Below, piece after piece: positions 1-11,450 of a DNA stretch of 64,000 nucleotides. The notes beneath the pieces are model-generated. The model saw nothing but the letters and a program-made list of their open reading frames with translations, had not been told where the DNA came from and did no database searches. Source of the stretch: Euonymus europaeus (Eukaryota; Streptophyta; Magnoliopsida; Celastrales; Celastraceae); assembly GCA_963580455.1 (NCBI GenBank), contig OY756958.1, positions 22,022,501-22,086,500 on the forward strand. Direction: 5' to 3'. Position 1 is the first letter of the stretch. Every line of letters starts with the position of its first letter. Position numbers and translations under genes: made by a program.

Positions 1-1312
1 AACCCTGCCAATAATAAGTTAGGATGAGTGTCTCTCAACCTATCATATAGCCACACAAATCCAATTGCAAGGCCATGCATGATGCATATGCAAGCAAACT
101 GCATACCTAGGAAAAACAGATTACCAACTACTTTGCTACTAAGGAGAGAGGAAGGCATCATCTGACCAGCCTTTAACATTTTAACACGACAACCTTAAGT
201 TAGAAAAAGATGAGGAAACAATGATCTGACTGGTTGAGTCTAAGTAGCGACTGTACAATAAAGTGGATCAAAAATTCCAATCACTATTAAAATCAGCTCT
301 TCAGATTGTTACATGAGCTCCTACAATTCCTCCATAACATTTCAAAGAAACACATTGAGTAAAAGGGACCCTCCTTAGTAGTCTAATGGCTTGTTCTTTT
401 TTTTATATATATAAAACATTAATAAGGCATAAAGGAGGCAGAACCCAGAAGAACAAAAAAGTACTAGGAAAAAGTTAAGGCGAAGTTTGTACGAAAATTG
501 AAAACCTAGAGCCAACAACAGAAATTTAATCAAAACAAAGAAAGAGATTAAGGTGAGATAGTACACATAACATAATGGTAAGGCTTTTGCTATTATCTTA
601 AGTAGAAAAGGCACATATCAAAGTAAAAGCTTCAATCGCAGTATAAATGATTGGCAAGAGACTGTAAAACAAAAGTATTCCTTCCACACTGTTTCTTTTT
701 GGCTTGAAATTTATCAACACACATAATAATTCTGTAACCAGGATTCCGACAAGAAGTAAGCACAATTTTGTTACCAGGATTCCTTTGTTGGGAGATAGGC
801 TCCTGCTGATGAGACCCATTTGAGCTATCCATTCACCTTTTCTCACACTCAAACTAAAACGTAATCTGAACAAACAAGCAGTAATAAATAATAAAACCAT
901 ACAATGTGAAACAGGATAAGAAAGGAGAACCAAGGCAAGCACATGGCCTGCAAGCTCGCTTGGAAGGAGATTGCTATCCGTGATAGCAAGAGCCCTCGAA
1001 GTCTTTGAGTCTTATATTTTTTGACTATTTACCTACTAATATTATTATCATGATTTATTAGATTATATGGGGCGAAAACTCATTACGAACCAGCATATTA
1101 AAATCCAAAGTCTCCTCAGAAGATGCTAACCTAAATTTAACCCCAGCCATTCTTTTGAATAAATTGACAATCTAAGACCAGAAACGTAGATTAACAAGAG
1201 TATTTCAACAATTGAATGATAAAACCGAAGAAATCCAAAAATAAAAGAACAAAAAACTCACAGTTGTCGGAGAAGAGATGGGAAGCGAAATCAATCGCGA
1301 AAGGGTAAGCAT
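1..1312 (-). CDS. Unidentified gene, 5' part only (continues left of window)
   Basis: Two pieces look like exons of one minus-strand gene, but the product is not recognised. A first coding exon at 1262-1312 starts with ATG and encodes 17 residues, MLTLSRLISLPISSPTT. It ends at a good GTGAGT donor and could be the start of an organelle presequence. At the left edge, 1-106 follows an acceptor ending CCTAG and stays open, encoding a hydrophobic stretch (QFACICIMHGLAIGFVWLY) followed by a polar RLRDTHPN segment, so a membrane segment is likely. The middle, about 600-1005, is open in several frames (for example TSRALAITDSNLLPSELAG near 1000) and I could not choose an exon structure there. The join of the two outer exons is inference. 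The next gene to the right, after the repeat block, is also on the minus strand. Confidence 0.35.
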
Positions 1313-1599
1313 AAACGACGCGATATATTCTACGAACTCTGCTGCATTAGGGCCTCCTGATTCGCTGTCTGCGGGCGTGGGAGAGAGAGGATGTGGTTTT
1401 GCCGTTTTGGACCTTTTGGTAACAAAGGATTTGCGAATCCGATGCTTTCGACGGGGGCCTGCGGTGACATTTTAATTTTTAACATTAAAATATATATTAC
1501 TTTAAAAAAGGCAAAATTATACTTGATAACCTCAAAGTATCACATATTTCTGGTTTATAACCCTTAAGTTTAAAATTTCTCTATTGTGTCCTCGAAGTA

Positions 1600-2198
1600 T
1601 CTATTTCGTCTCAATTGAAAAATTTATATAAATGATCTCCTCGATAATCAAAAACTCATATTTAACCTGCTTCTTGAAAAAATAAATAAATGACCTATTT
1701 TTACAATATTATGACTAAAATACTCTTCACTGATCGAGTAGTCGTGCACTTTGGTTGAGCATTAGTCAAGCATTTCTTTTCTTTTTTTGGTTGTTACTTT
1801 TTTTATAAAGTCGGACAAAATTTTAATTTGTGGTCAAGCATTCCGTTTAAAAAAAATCCTCATGCAATGGCAAGAGAGCTCTATTCGTTGCCAGGCAATC
1901 GAAAACATTAAGGAGGCTAACAACTTCCCATGGCTGGAATCGAAAGGAGCGAGGATATTGTCCTGAAGACAAATGGTGGGGCCTGAAAACTCGTGGAGAA
2001 ACTGCATCAGTAGATCCAGCTTCTGCAGAGTTTTAAGGCGCCACCCTTCCCCTCCAGGTCAATTCCCTAGCTGTCTTCGATTCCACACATAGGAAGTTGT
2101 CAACCTCCCTAATATTTTCGATTCCCCGGAAATGAAAAGAACACTCACACAAATTGCATGAGGGGTTTTTTTTTAAAAAAAAAATTAAAAACGTAAAA

Positions 2199-2232
<34 letters not shown>

Positions 2233-2890
2233 TATATATAAATAATAATAAAGTCATGCTCGACCACAAATGAAGAAATACTCGACCAGGATAATGAAGG
2301 ACTACTAGACCAAATTAACATTAAAAACGAACAGATAAGTACTAGACCAAATAAAAGAAAAAATAAAAATAAAACAGATCAGTACCCGACCAAGTAAATG
2401 AAAGACTACTCAACCAAATCAACTCGTTAATGAGTAAATACTCGACCACAAAAAAGTGCTCAACCTCATCACAAAGTGACTTCAAAGTAACTAGAACTTT
2501 CATCAATAATAAACATGCAAGCGAGATTAGTGACCTCGATACAGACCTTCTGCCTTAACAAACATGCAAACGATATTATTGACTTCAAATAAGACGTGGG
2601 TGTTTCATTGTTGTGAGCCCACCTACTAGAGAATTTCCCTTCATATATATAGCACGAGAAGGAAGACGATTTTTCGTTATTAAGAAGTGAAAAGAACCGA
2701 AAAAGTTAATGATTAATGGGGAAGATGCAAAAAAGTTAATGAGACAAAGAAGGTTTGAGAAGTGGAAAGGGGTTATTTAGTCTTTTGGTTGCAAAAGTAG
2801 ATCATTTATTTAGTTTTTAAAAAAACAGTTTAAATATAAGTTTACGATTATCGATGAGGTTAATTTTGCAAATTTCCCATCTCAATTATA
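1600..2890. repeat. Inner inverted-repeat unit A
   Basis: About 1600-1740 pairs with the reverse complement of about 2765-2890. An inner pair, near 1860-1930 and 2095-2165, shares the CATGCAA/TTGCATG and CGAAAACATTAAGGAGG segments in inverted order. The centre holds a (TA)n run at 2199-2240 and several diverged copies of a CTCGACCA motif between 2260 and 2470. Confidence 0.6.
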
Positions 2891-3049
2891 TCCATTTTTT
2901 ACCGGACTGACCCACCATTTTTTTTTCCTACGTGGCAACTGCAATGTTGACTTTGCAATGACACATAATTAAATAAAACAAAAAAATCAAGTCATTTAAA
3001 AAAAAACAATTAGAAAGGAAAAAAAATGATCATCTTCTTCGCTCAACTC

Positions 3050-4110
3050 CTCTAGAAAATTTGCAAAAATGATCTCTTTGAAAATCAAAACCTCAGATGA
3101 CCTGTTTTTGCCTTTTTAAGACTCAAATACCCTTCAGTGATCGAGCACTTTAAAAACACTTTGGCCGGGCATCATTTTATTATGTAGTCGAGCTATCACT
3201 TTGGTCGAGCATAATTTTATTTTGTGATCGAGCATTTTGTTGAAGAATTTTTTTTTTAAAAAAAAGCCCTTATGTAATTGCATGAATGTTCTATCTGTTC
3301 CCAAGCAATCGAAAGCATGGAAAAGGTGAGACCTTGAACATTGGAGAGGTTGCCTCCACAAAGTTCTAAGTCAGCCTCTCTCGTGTTCTGAAGCCCTATC
3401 CTTTCCCTTCAAGTTCCATGTTTGATTTTATTTCATCCATATGAAGTGTTGGTCTCCCAAATCTTTTTAATTCCTAAGAAACGGAAAAAAAGAACACTCA
3501 CGCAAATTGCATGAGGGTTTTTTTTTTAATTTTTGACCACATAAAACAAATTTCCAACCACATAAATAAAGAAATACTCAACCAAATCACCAAGTTATAC
3601 AAAATGCCCGACCACATAAATAAAGAAATGTTCGACCAGATCACCACGTAATACAAAATGCTCAACCAGATCACCACGGAATATAGAAATGCCCAACCAC
3701 ATAAAACAAATGCTCAACCAAATCACCACAGTAACTACACCTTGAATAAACAACACCATGAACCTTCTCCATTAAAACACATGCATGCGAGATTACTAAC
3801 CTTAATACAGACGAAAGATGACCTCTCTAGAGGCTTGTGGATGTATCAATGTTGTGAGTCCACCTCCTAGCGAATGATTTTTATATAGTATGAGAAATAA
3901 GTTGAATCGTTATTATTGAGAAGTGGGAAGAATCGAATAAGTTAATGAGAAGTGGGAGGAAGATTTTGAGAAGTGGGAAGATGAAACGTCTTCTCTTCAG
4001 GGTTATTTTAGTCTTTTGATTGAAAAAGCTAGTCACTTATTTTGTTTTCCAAAAAGTTATCATATCTAGGGTTTCAATTTTTAAGGAGATCATTTTTGCA
4101 AATTTCCCAA
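3050..4110. repeat. Inner inverted-repeat unit B
   Basis: The arms 3050-3165 and 3995-4110 are inverted copies sharing AAATTTGCAAAAATGATCTC. The unit is related to unit A at 1600-2890 and has the same poly(A/T) tracts and CTCGACCA-type short repeats, densest at 3540-3720. The flanks 2895-2955 and 4670-4735 also match in inverted order, so the two units sit inside one larger palindrome. Confidence 0.6.
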
Positions 4111-4811
4111 ATTCTCCTTACCATTTTCGTCAGATCTGGAAAAAAAATCTCCATCTTCTTCACTATACCACATTTACTATACATCGATCCAACAACTTTT
4201 GGAAGCTTGAGTTTGATTTCCTTACATACTGTGTAATGGTTGAGATCCGACAATTTTTGTTGGGTTTCATTCATTAATTTTGCAACCATGGCACTGGAGA
4301 ATGCTGGCTTAACTGATGCACAATTGAGGCCTTGAGATGAGTTTTTATGGTTCAAGAAGCCAGAAATGTTATTTCATCCGACTATCCCCATTCTCGCCAT
4401 CTCTTCAGGTCAGGGCTTAGATTGGGGGTGGGGTGGGGTTGATGGACATGAAATGATATCTTTTTAGCCATCATTGATCTCCATTTGAGATTTCTGCACG
4501 AGTTTGAGGGGTTTTTATTTTTTCCCTAGGGAAGGGAGCTGGAGGAGGAAGAAGATGTTTTAATTTTAATTTTGTTATTTTCTTCTATAAAAAAATGTGG
4601 AGAATGAGTAATACTTGATTTGGTAATATACATATGGAAATAAATTTTCTTCTTTTTAATTAAATCGTTGCCAAGTCAACACTCCAGTTACTACATAGGG
4701 AAAAAATGGCCGGCCAATGTAGCTCCGGTCAATAATGGACATAATTGAGACGAAATTGATATTTCGAGGGCACAATCAATAAATTACATATGGTTTAGCC
4801 TTTAAAAAAAA

Positions 4812-5763
4812 GGGAAATATGCCCCCCCCCACCCCATCACAAACTATGGTGTATGTGCAAATACTCCCCTGAACTAACGTAAATGACAAACAGACCCTCA
4901 ATATTGAGTTAACCGTTAAAGAAAATGGTCAACTCTACTAAACATGATTAAAAACAAAAATAATTGCCAATACATTGGGGGAGGGCCCTATTTGCACAAA
5001 ACATAAACTATAGGGGGCTATTTGCACAAAACATAAAATGACCAAATTCAGAACAACAACAATAATCCTGTCCAGAAACATACTGTCACAGTTCTAAAAA
5101 TCAAAACATAAGAACAATCTCATGTCCGAAAACAGACAGTCACATACATAGCAATTTATGACTATCAAATCTTACCCAACTATCAAGACAAAAGGATGAT
5201 GTTGTCTTCAAAATCGGTTTGATCTTCAGTTCAGTCTCGTTTAGAAGGTCTGACAATAGGGATCTTAGAGAGAGGAGGTCCTTTTCTGGGGTTTTTTTGA
5301 GAGATTTTAATTGGAGATTTTGTTCTTGACCTTGGTGGAACAAAAGGCTTCAAACCTGAATCACCGATTGTTGGTGTTGCTCCTGCTGCTCTGATAGTAG
5401 GGGCTGGAGCTTGCATTTCTGGAGGGGTGCTCGACTGGCCAACTTGTGACTGGGTAGGGGTAAGGGTGCTTGACTGGCCAACTTGTGACAAATTATCATG
5501 GGAAGCTTGTGACAAATTATCAATATTAGGGGTCTGTTTGCCATTTACGTTAGTTTAGGGGGTATTTACACATACACCATAGTTTGGAGGGTCTGGGCAT
5601 ATTTCACTTAATATTACAATTAACGTCAAATTAACTTTAGTTTGGGAGAGTTGACCGTTTTCTTTAACGGTCAACTCAATATTGGGGTCTGTTTGCCATT
5701 TACATTAGTTTAGTGGGGTATTTGCATATACACCATAGTTTAGGGGGGTCTATCATATTTCTC
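4812..5763. mobile_element. Deleted long-TIR element (Mutator-like) with transposase-tail remnant
   Basis: About 120 bp at each end form a strong inverted repeat: 4812-4935 against 5635-5763, both reading GGAAATATG-type ends, then CTATGGTGTAT, GCAAATAC, GGCAAACAGACCC and the ACCGTTAAAGAAAA block. Part of the right end is duplicated at 5525-5605. The flanks carry an imperfect TTAAAAAA direct repeat at 4802-4811 and 5764-5771. Between the arms, the minus strand at 5231-5515 encodes a Ser/Gln/Pro-rich stretch with a repeated SQVGQSST motif, then a basic RSRTKSPIKISQK segment. This composition resembles the C-terminal tails of plant MULE transposases. That family assignment is inference, because no catalytic domain remains. 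Confidence 0.65.
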
Positions 5764-5771
5764 TTAAAAAA

Positions 5772-6320
5772 TTATAAATATGTTAGCCCTGGGCCTAGTG
5801 AGTCGTGTATTTTTTTTAAAACAAAAAATAAATTATATATGAGAAAATACATAATAATTTTAGATTGTCGAAAATAAATTTAAAATATTTTATATTTCAA
5901 TAGTGATGAATTTGACTTTTATTTTTTTAAAAATATCGTTGAATTCGTTAAGTCGAATACTACACATCTATAATTTTGAAAAGAAAAAAAAAGAACTTTT
6001 TCACTCAAATTACCTACAGCGGGATCTCCCCCGACACCCAATGCTTTCAAGTACGAAGATGTTCGTCTCCACCTCTTATAATCGAATATAAGCCTCGTTT
6101 GGGATCCAATTGGGAAAGCTGTGGCATTTATAAGCTAGAGAGTACATCACAACCAATTTATTTTAGAAATACATTTGGCTTATCATAAAATTATTTAGTT
6201 ACAGAAATTCTCTAGAGGTCCTAAGATGAGGTTCATTTTTTAGGATTTAATGGGGGAAAACGTAAATGTATAAACTTTGAACGTGGACATCATTTTAAAA
6301 CTTTTTGAGAGAAAATCTAG
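5772..6320. other. AT-rich spacer, no gene seen
   Basis: The reading frames are short and without recognisable domains. The sequence is AT-rich with poly(A) and poly(T) runs. I see no RNA gene or clear repeat end. Confidence 0.5.
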
Positions 6321-6334
6321 TATAATAAATTTTA

Positions 6335-6435
6335 AGGATAAACAAGTGAGCTTGTGATTGAGCGGCAATCACTATACATCGATCCCTTCCAATAGAGAGT
6401 GGATTCGAATCTCCCCATCCCAAATTCCCCAGACT
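6335..6435 (+). repeat. Possible tRNA-derived SINE fragment
   Basis: A GTGAGCTTGTGATTGAGCGG stretch near 6345 resembles a pol III A-box region. GGATTCGAATCTCC near 6410 resembles a B-box, at suitable spacing. There is no tRNA cloverleaf and no CCA-compatible acceptor stem, so this is not a functional tRNA. A short A-run follows at about 6437. Confidence 0.4.
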
Positions 6436-6566
6436 CAAAAAAAAAATTAAGAGTAAGACAAAATGGACCTCACATTTTTCTGGTCATACACTAATTTTAA
6501 AAAATATGATTAAAAATTTCTCCATAACTAAGTGCACTCATTTTACCTATTTTTTCAGCTGCATCT

Positions 6567-7436
6567 TGTAGTGACAAAAATTGGGTATGGCCCATTTCTC
6601 TGACAGATTCACCTCCAATCAGCATTTGACTGGTCAAAGGTCCAGTCACCTTTGACTAGGTCCAAATTCGGAGTCATTAGGGAAAGCCCACCAAAAAGGG
6701 TTGGAGTTTTCACCGACTTCAGCTCGCCTTTATGTGTTGCATCTCTGATCGCCAAGGCCATTAACACTTGAGCTCGCCAATGTTGAGTTCTAGCAGAAAT
6801 TGAAGCTCAAAGCTAAAGTGGACACAGAGCTCACCACTTCGATGTGTCCTGGAGGAACGTTCGACTTTCCAAGGTAATCAGTCTGACATCTTTGTTAGGC
6901 TGCAAGTACTATTTCCTTTACCTAGGTTCTGTACCTTTCATTTAATGCTTTAATACTGCTTTTGTCCAAAATCACCTTTTATGGCTGACTTATTATAAAG
7001 CAAGTGTCACTTCCTACACAGGTTTTTTCTCCACAGTGCCAGGCCTATCATTTCATCCCCAAAAAGATCGTAAACCCCTTACTACTTTTAGTAAAGGGAA
7101 AGACTATAAATGATCCTCTCCTCCACGGGAGAAGGGGATTGGCATTTTGACATCTCCACAACAAATACCAAAGCAGTTCTCTCTCAATCGGTTCTGAGCC
7201 AGCTATTCCTTAAACATCAGTCTAATTTCCCCGGTCTCCCCCCACAATCATTTTCTGTTCATCCCCTTGGAGCTGACTTGATCGTCGGAGCCCTAATTAC
7301 CGGTCTTTGGAATCTCACAGTTTACTATTTGGAGTGTGTGCAAGAACTGAAACAACTTGGAGTATTTGAAAGGATTATCAGGGCCCACCAGAAGTTGAGC
7401 TGTTGAATTCTTTGATTGTAGATTTCGGGCTCTACA
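6567..7436 (+). mobile_element. Solo LTR of an LTR retrotransposon (870 bp)
   Basis: The segment starts TGTAGTGAC and ends GCTCTACA, giving the inverted TGTAG/CTACA termini of an LTR. It is flanked by an exact 5-bp target duplication, CATCT, at 6562-6566 and 7437-7441. A TATA-like CTATAAATGATC at about 7104 would mark the U3/R border in the plus orientation. No primer-binding site or coding region adjoins either side, so it is the product of LTR-LTR recombination. The 98-codon frame at 7110-7406 lies within the LTR and is not a gene. Confidence 0.85.
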
Positions 7437-7441
7437 CATCT

Positions 7442-8028
7442 CAACTTTAACATAAATACAAAAACAGAGTAAGAGAGTTTATGTGATCTGTTACCCTTGC
7501 TCTCCTTCTATGTTCCTCCTCTTTCATTCAAAAACTCCACTACATAAAATGATGGAATGTAGAAAGAAGAAGACCCCACCGTGGAAACACTACAGACCCA
7601 TCACAAGAAAAAGCAAAAGAAACTGAATATAAAGCACTGCATCAGCAGTTCATGGACCTGCAACCAGTGGCAGAGCCAGGAATTGCTAGTGGGGGGCTGT
7701 TACTAAGTCATATCCTCTTTGATCCATTCGAAAAGTTTGGGGGGTTCGGGGCATCGCCGCCGAAATTTTTTTTATGCTATTTACAATAAAACATCTTAAA
7801 ATGATATCATCCCACATGCCAGGGATTAAGAAAAAAATCTATATATTTCAAATATCACTGCATGTCCCCCACATTTTTGGTATTCATAAAAAATTATCTA
7901 TCAAAAATTAAAATGCAATTGTTATAAAATGTAAAGGATTGACTCCATAGATAAATCAATTAATAAATTGTAAAATGTAATTGTTATAATCAGTTTGTAA
8001 GAAAATAATTATTGGGTAGTGGCGAGTC
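7442..8028. other. Spacer with repeat debris
   Basis: There is no gene-like frame. Near 7668-7760 is a GTGGCAGAGCCAGGAATT stretch followed by G-rich sequence. I recognise this as a type of sequence common in plant repeats but cannot assign it to an element class. The remainder is AT-rich. Confidence 0.4.
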
Positions 8029-8200
8029 TGTAACGACCCACCCCAGTCGTTACTGTGTGGTCGGGCCCATGGACCACTACCCCCAACCCATCTTGCGCCA
8101 GCCTCTCCTGACTACGCATGGGTTGTTGAATGCAGGAGTCGAACTCTCCACCTCCCTTTAACATAGGGAATCTTTCACCCTATGCCACCAGCTAAGCATG
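8029..8200 (-). repeat. tRNA-derived SINE copy 1
   Basis: Read on the minus strand, the copy begins with a GCTTAGCTGGTGGCATAGGG A-box-like stretch near 8195 and has a GAGTTCGACTCCT B-box-like stretch near 8137. It ends in a block whose last bases form TGGGTCGTTACA. A second copy starts 243 bp away at 8272. The two are nearly identical over their shared 150 bp, so the duplication is fairly recent. Confidence 0.55.
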
Positions 8201-8271
8201 GGTGGGCTGCCTGGTCCATGGGCCTGTCACGTGAATGTTGTGTGCGCTCTGATATAAAAAGGCAGTTTTTA

Positions 8272-8427
8272 TGTAACGACCCACCCCAGTCGTTACTGTG
8301 TGACCGGGCCCATGGACCACTACCCCCAACCCATCTTGCGCCAGCCTCTCCTGACTACCAAGTGGGTTGTTGCTATGAGGAGTCGAACTCCTCACCTAGC
8401 CTTTAACATAGGGAATCTTTCACCCGT
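8272..8427 (-). repeat. tRNA-derived SINE copy 2, truncated at the A-box end
   Basis: The copy matches 8029-8180 closely, including the TAACGACCCACCCC end and the GAGTTCGACTCCT box. It stops just after CTTTCACC, so the A-box-like part seen in copy 1 is missing. Together the two copies form a direct repeat of period 243 bp with a 70-bp unique linker. Confidence 0.55.
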
Positions 8428-8429
8428 CT

Positions 8430-9235
8430 TCAGCCATTCTTTTTCTTGTTCGTCATTGTCATTGTAATCTACTTCTGAAAGTAGAATCGGACCAAACAGA
8501 GCATGGTGGAAGGAAGAGGGAAAAGTGGACACTGTTTTGGCGGGAGGGGTGTTTAGAGAATATATTTTTTAAGATTTTTTGGAGCGTGATCGAAAAAGTG
8601 TGGGTTGCATTTAGCCCTGTCCAAACTTGAATGTATAACCCTTTCACAAAGCCTTTCAAGGGTTTTTTTAGCATGGGGCCAAAAGAAACTTCAAAAAAAT
8701 ATTGATTTCTTACCTCACTGTATTTTGTAGGTGTACGTTCTGCGCTCACTTTCTCATGCATTTATTTTAGAGAAATCCCTCACTTCTCCCCCTCAAACCC
8801 ATAACCTTTCGATGACGAGCGAGAAAGTAACCATCTAAACTACAGCAAGATAACACAACACCATGATACACAATTCCTTGTTGGTGTGTACTAGTTGGCG
8901 ATGGTGTGTACTCCTGGTGATGAGTGAGGGGAGGCAAAAAAAACCTCGTGGATTCTGACAAATTGTTAAAAAATCAACATATACATGTGAGTTTTTTTTT
9001 TTTTTTTTGATGTCAGAGACCTGGATGCGTTCATTAAAAAATACGACATACAACTACCATAGTAATAGATTTCCCTACCCAAAGGCAAACGAAAATAGAA
9101 CACCACCACACATAAGTACACAGTATCCAAACTAAACAAAATTGGAGGACGCAATAAAGTATGTAGACCCATTCAAGTCTTCATGGTAATCAGAAGACCC
9201 CTTTTGTCTATAACCACAATGGGGCCAAAGATAAT
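8430..9235. other. Spacer with poly(T) tract, possible LINE 3' end
   Basis: No supported gene. A run of about 18 T at 8993-9009 followed by GATGTCAGAGACC and a TTCATTAA motif resembles the inverted 3' end of a plant L1-type LINE. No reverse transcriptase or RNase H frame is visible next to it, so this is a weak call. Confidence 0.3.
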
Positions 9236-9236
9236 G

Positions 9237-9545
9237 GGTCATTAGTTGCTGATGTGATTGTATTGAAAAATGTGTTTTGTTGATGCGGTTGTATTTAGAT
9301 ATGTATTTTGGTTATGTGAATGATGCTCGACTTTTTGTAATAAAGATGGGACCCGGTCTTGATTTTGGTGAAAATTTAATAGGGATAGTATGAATGATAA
9401 AAAAGTTAGGTTGTATAATGATTTTGTATTGAAAAATATGTTTTTGCTGATGTAACAGTATTAAAATATGTGTCATACTGATTTGATTGTATTGAGAATT
9501 GTATTTTTGTGCGATAGGTGTGAGACCCATTTTTAAAATCTAATG
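9237..9545. repeat. Dispersed repeat, family R1 copy 1
   Basis: The sequence contains internal near-repeats of GATGTGATTGTATTGAAAAA-type motifs and a CGACTTTTTGTAATAAAG block. A diverged relative in the same orientation lies at 19690-19990. It is probably a MITE-like element, but no clean terminal repeat was found. Confidence 0.5.
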
Positions 9546-10032
9546 AGCCCTAGGAGTTGCTTATTGTGGTTTGTGGTTGCCCTTCACATCAGTATCTTAT
9601 AATTATTTCTCTTTGTAAGCCAACACTACTATTTGCCAGAACAAGAAGTTCTGATGTACCTGAAAATTTAGATTGTTTGTTGTATGCTGCCTATTGCCAG
9701 AATGACCCATTCCCCGTTTCAAAAAGTCTTAAACTTGTAACATTACTAACCTGTAGCCTGCAGGGGTTTGTATGGGCACTTGGCCATCTATTCAAGTAAA
9801 AAATGTGGGGGCATGTGTGAGACAAATTATATACAACAGATACGTCAAACAACTCAAATATAGATGAACAAAAACTAGTCAGTGAAATAAGAATTTCTTT
9901 TCCAACAATCCCATTTGCCATTATTTAAGGAAAACACAAGTCACCCAAGATGTTTCTACAACACAAACCATCCATTCAAAGAGGATAATTCATCATAGTA
10001 TGGCTTTAGATGAGTGTCATTACTCATCTAAT

Positions 10033-11450
10033 TCAAGAACGTACAGTAGTTGGTTTGTAGTCAATGACAATGAACTTCTCCAAACATGGTAGGAGCTTGT
10101 TTGAGAAATCAACATGAGCAGGATGAGCTACATACTCTGCAACTCCCTTTGTACTCTCGAAAGTAGATTCAAAGACATGGGTGAATCCTTGGTGCATATT
10201 TTCTCCACTCACATCCTTGCCCCTGTCATAAATAATTAATACATTATATATATATATAACCATGAAAACTCAAATGACTAATTCCACCCTCACAAATTGA
10301 TTTAACACGTAAATGAGTAATCTTGGAGGTATTTAAAGAATTTTGCAATCTATGAGCGTTAGCAAGAGAGAGTGTAGGAAGTTGAGAGAGAGAATCCAGA
10401 ATGGGAAATGCATTATTTTCATTAATTGAACTTACCTTGTTACGGAAGTGGTTTATATATAACATGATGGGAAAGTTAATTTACTGAAACCACACGTGAA
10501 TAATGCACGGCAAGATACGAAAAGCAATGACACTGAGTAATGACCAATACTGTAATCAACCAGATTCAATCTTCGTGTTCAACTAGAAAAGAGAAGCATT
10601 AACATCTTCAATAAACCAACTATTTTTTCTACAGTACTGATTCTGAGATAAAAATCTGATTCTAACTTTATTAACATCACTACTTCCATTAGTGAACACA
10701 ATTTGGTCTTAAAGCTTAAATCTGTTAACTATTAACCAAGACCACCTTTGACAAAAGGCATTTATCTACAAAGCACAATAGCATTCAACTAGTATTTTCA
10801 AATTGAACCTATGAATAACCAAAATCACTACTGAAGTTAACTTCGATGAAAAGTAGACAAAATTCCCTCTTTACAGCTAAAAAGCAGCGAAAAGACTGTG
10901 ACCTTCAAGACAGATGTCACCCTAGATCTAATCATTGGAGAATTTCTAAAGGCGACCAAACTTGCTCAAGTAAATCCCTTTCCGTTCTCTCATCTTTAAA
11001 CTAAGCCCTCCAAATGAACCAAACAACCATTGACTCATACTGCTCAAAATTCAACAAAATTTTGCTCTAGAAGTGGAAACCTCATTCAAGATCGGATTGT
11101 GAGACCAGGTTGTGATATGAAACTGAACACCACAAGAACGTGAAAGCATTCGATATATAAAAATCAGATCTTGGATACCGTTAAACTATTTTTCGTAGTA
11201 ATAATAAAATATGGTATCGAGTGATTTAATTCTGGAAAAAAAAAAGAAGAGATTGACTAGATCAACACCAAAATCAAAGAAAAAACTTTGACAACAATGA
11301 GAGAGTTCACCAGTGGAAGGACTTCATGGGTTCAACGTGATTCACAAGATCGGCGTATTCTTTGATGAGTTGGTCAATTTGATCATCTGCGATTTCTTCT
11401 TTGAACTTCGCCAGCAAGACGTGCTTCACCACTCCCTCCGCTTCTTCCAT
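10033..11450 (-). CDS. HS1: HS1-type stress-response A/B barrel (Dabb) domain protein
   Basis: Two exons: 11311-11450 and 10033-10222. They join within a Trp codon (TG plus G) across a GT-AG intron of 1088 bp. The product is 109 aa, from MEEAEGVVKHVLL to IDYKPTTVRS. It matches the plant heat-stable protein 1 family in length and in landmarks: KHVLLAKFKEE as the first strand, VNHVEPMKSFHWGKDVS, the HQGFTHVFESTF strand, and VAEYVAHPAHVDF near the end. The fold is a small alpha+beta barrel that forms homodimers. Arabidopsis HS1 is reported as heat-stable with antimicrobial activity, but the in-plant role is not well settled. The start at 11450 is the first ATG of the open frame and fits the family N-terminus. 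The gene lies about 530 bp downstream of the NEMF homologue on the same strand. Confidence 0.93.

Larger units (their letters stand above)
1510..4800. mobile_element. 3.3-kb nested inverted-repeat element (Mutator-like or foldback, non-autonomous)
   Basis: The outer ends are inverted repeats. 1510-1620 matches the reverse complement of about 4735-4800, with termini GGCAAAA and GGCTAAA and a shared core around TTTCGTCTCAATT. An exact 9-bp direct repeat, TTTAAAAAA, flanks it at 1501-1509 and 4801-4809, as expected for a Mutator-like target duplication. Inside are two smaller inverted-repeat units, about 1600-2890 and 3050-4110, whose arms match each other and also match between units. Each unit carries degenerate short repeats of a CTCGACCA-type motif and a second, inner palindrome. 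No intact transposase frame is present. The 9-bp repeat is A-rich, so its value as a target duplication is only moderate. Confidence 0.7.

Noticed and set aside
7110..7406. 98-codon plus-strand frame
   Set aside because: It lies wholly inside the solo LTR at 6567-7436, right after its TATA box.
6335..8427. B-box-like motifs as functional tRNA genes
   Set aside because: No seven-base acceptor stem or anticodon arm can be formed. They fit SINE heads better.
8459..8761. 100-codon minus-strand frame
   Set aside because: No domain, no splice context, and it lies in a repeat-rich spacer.
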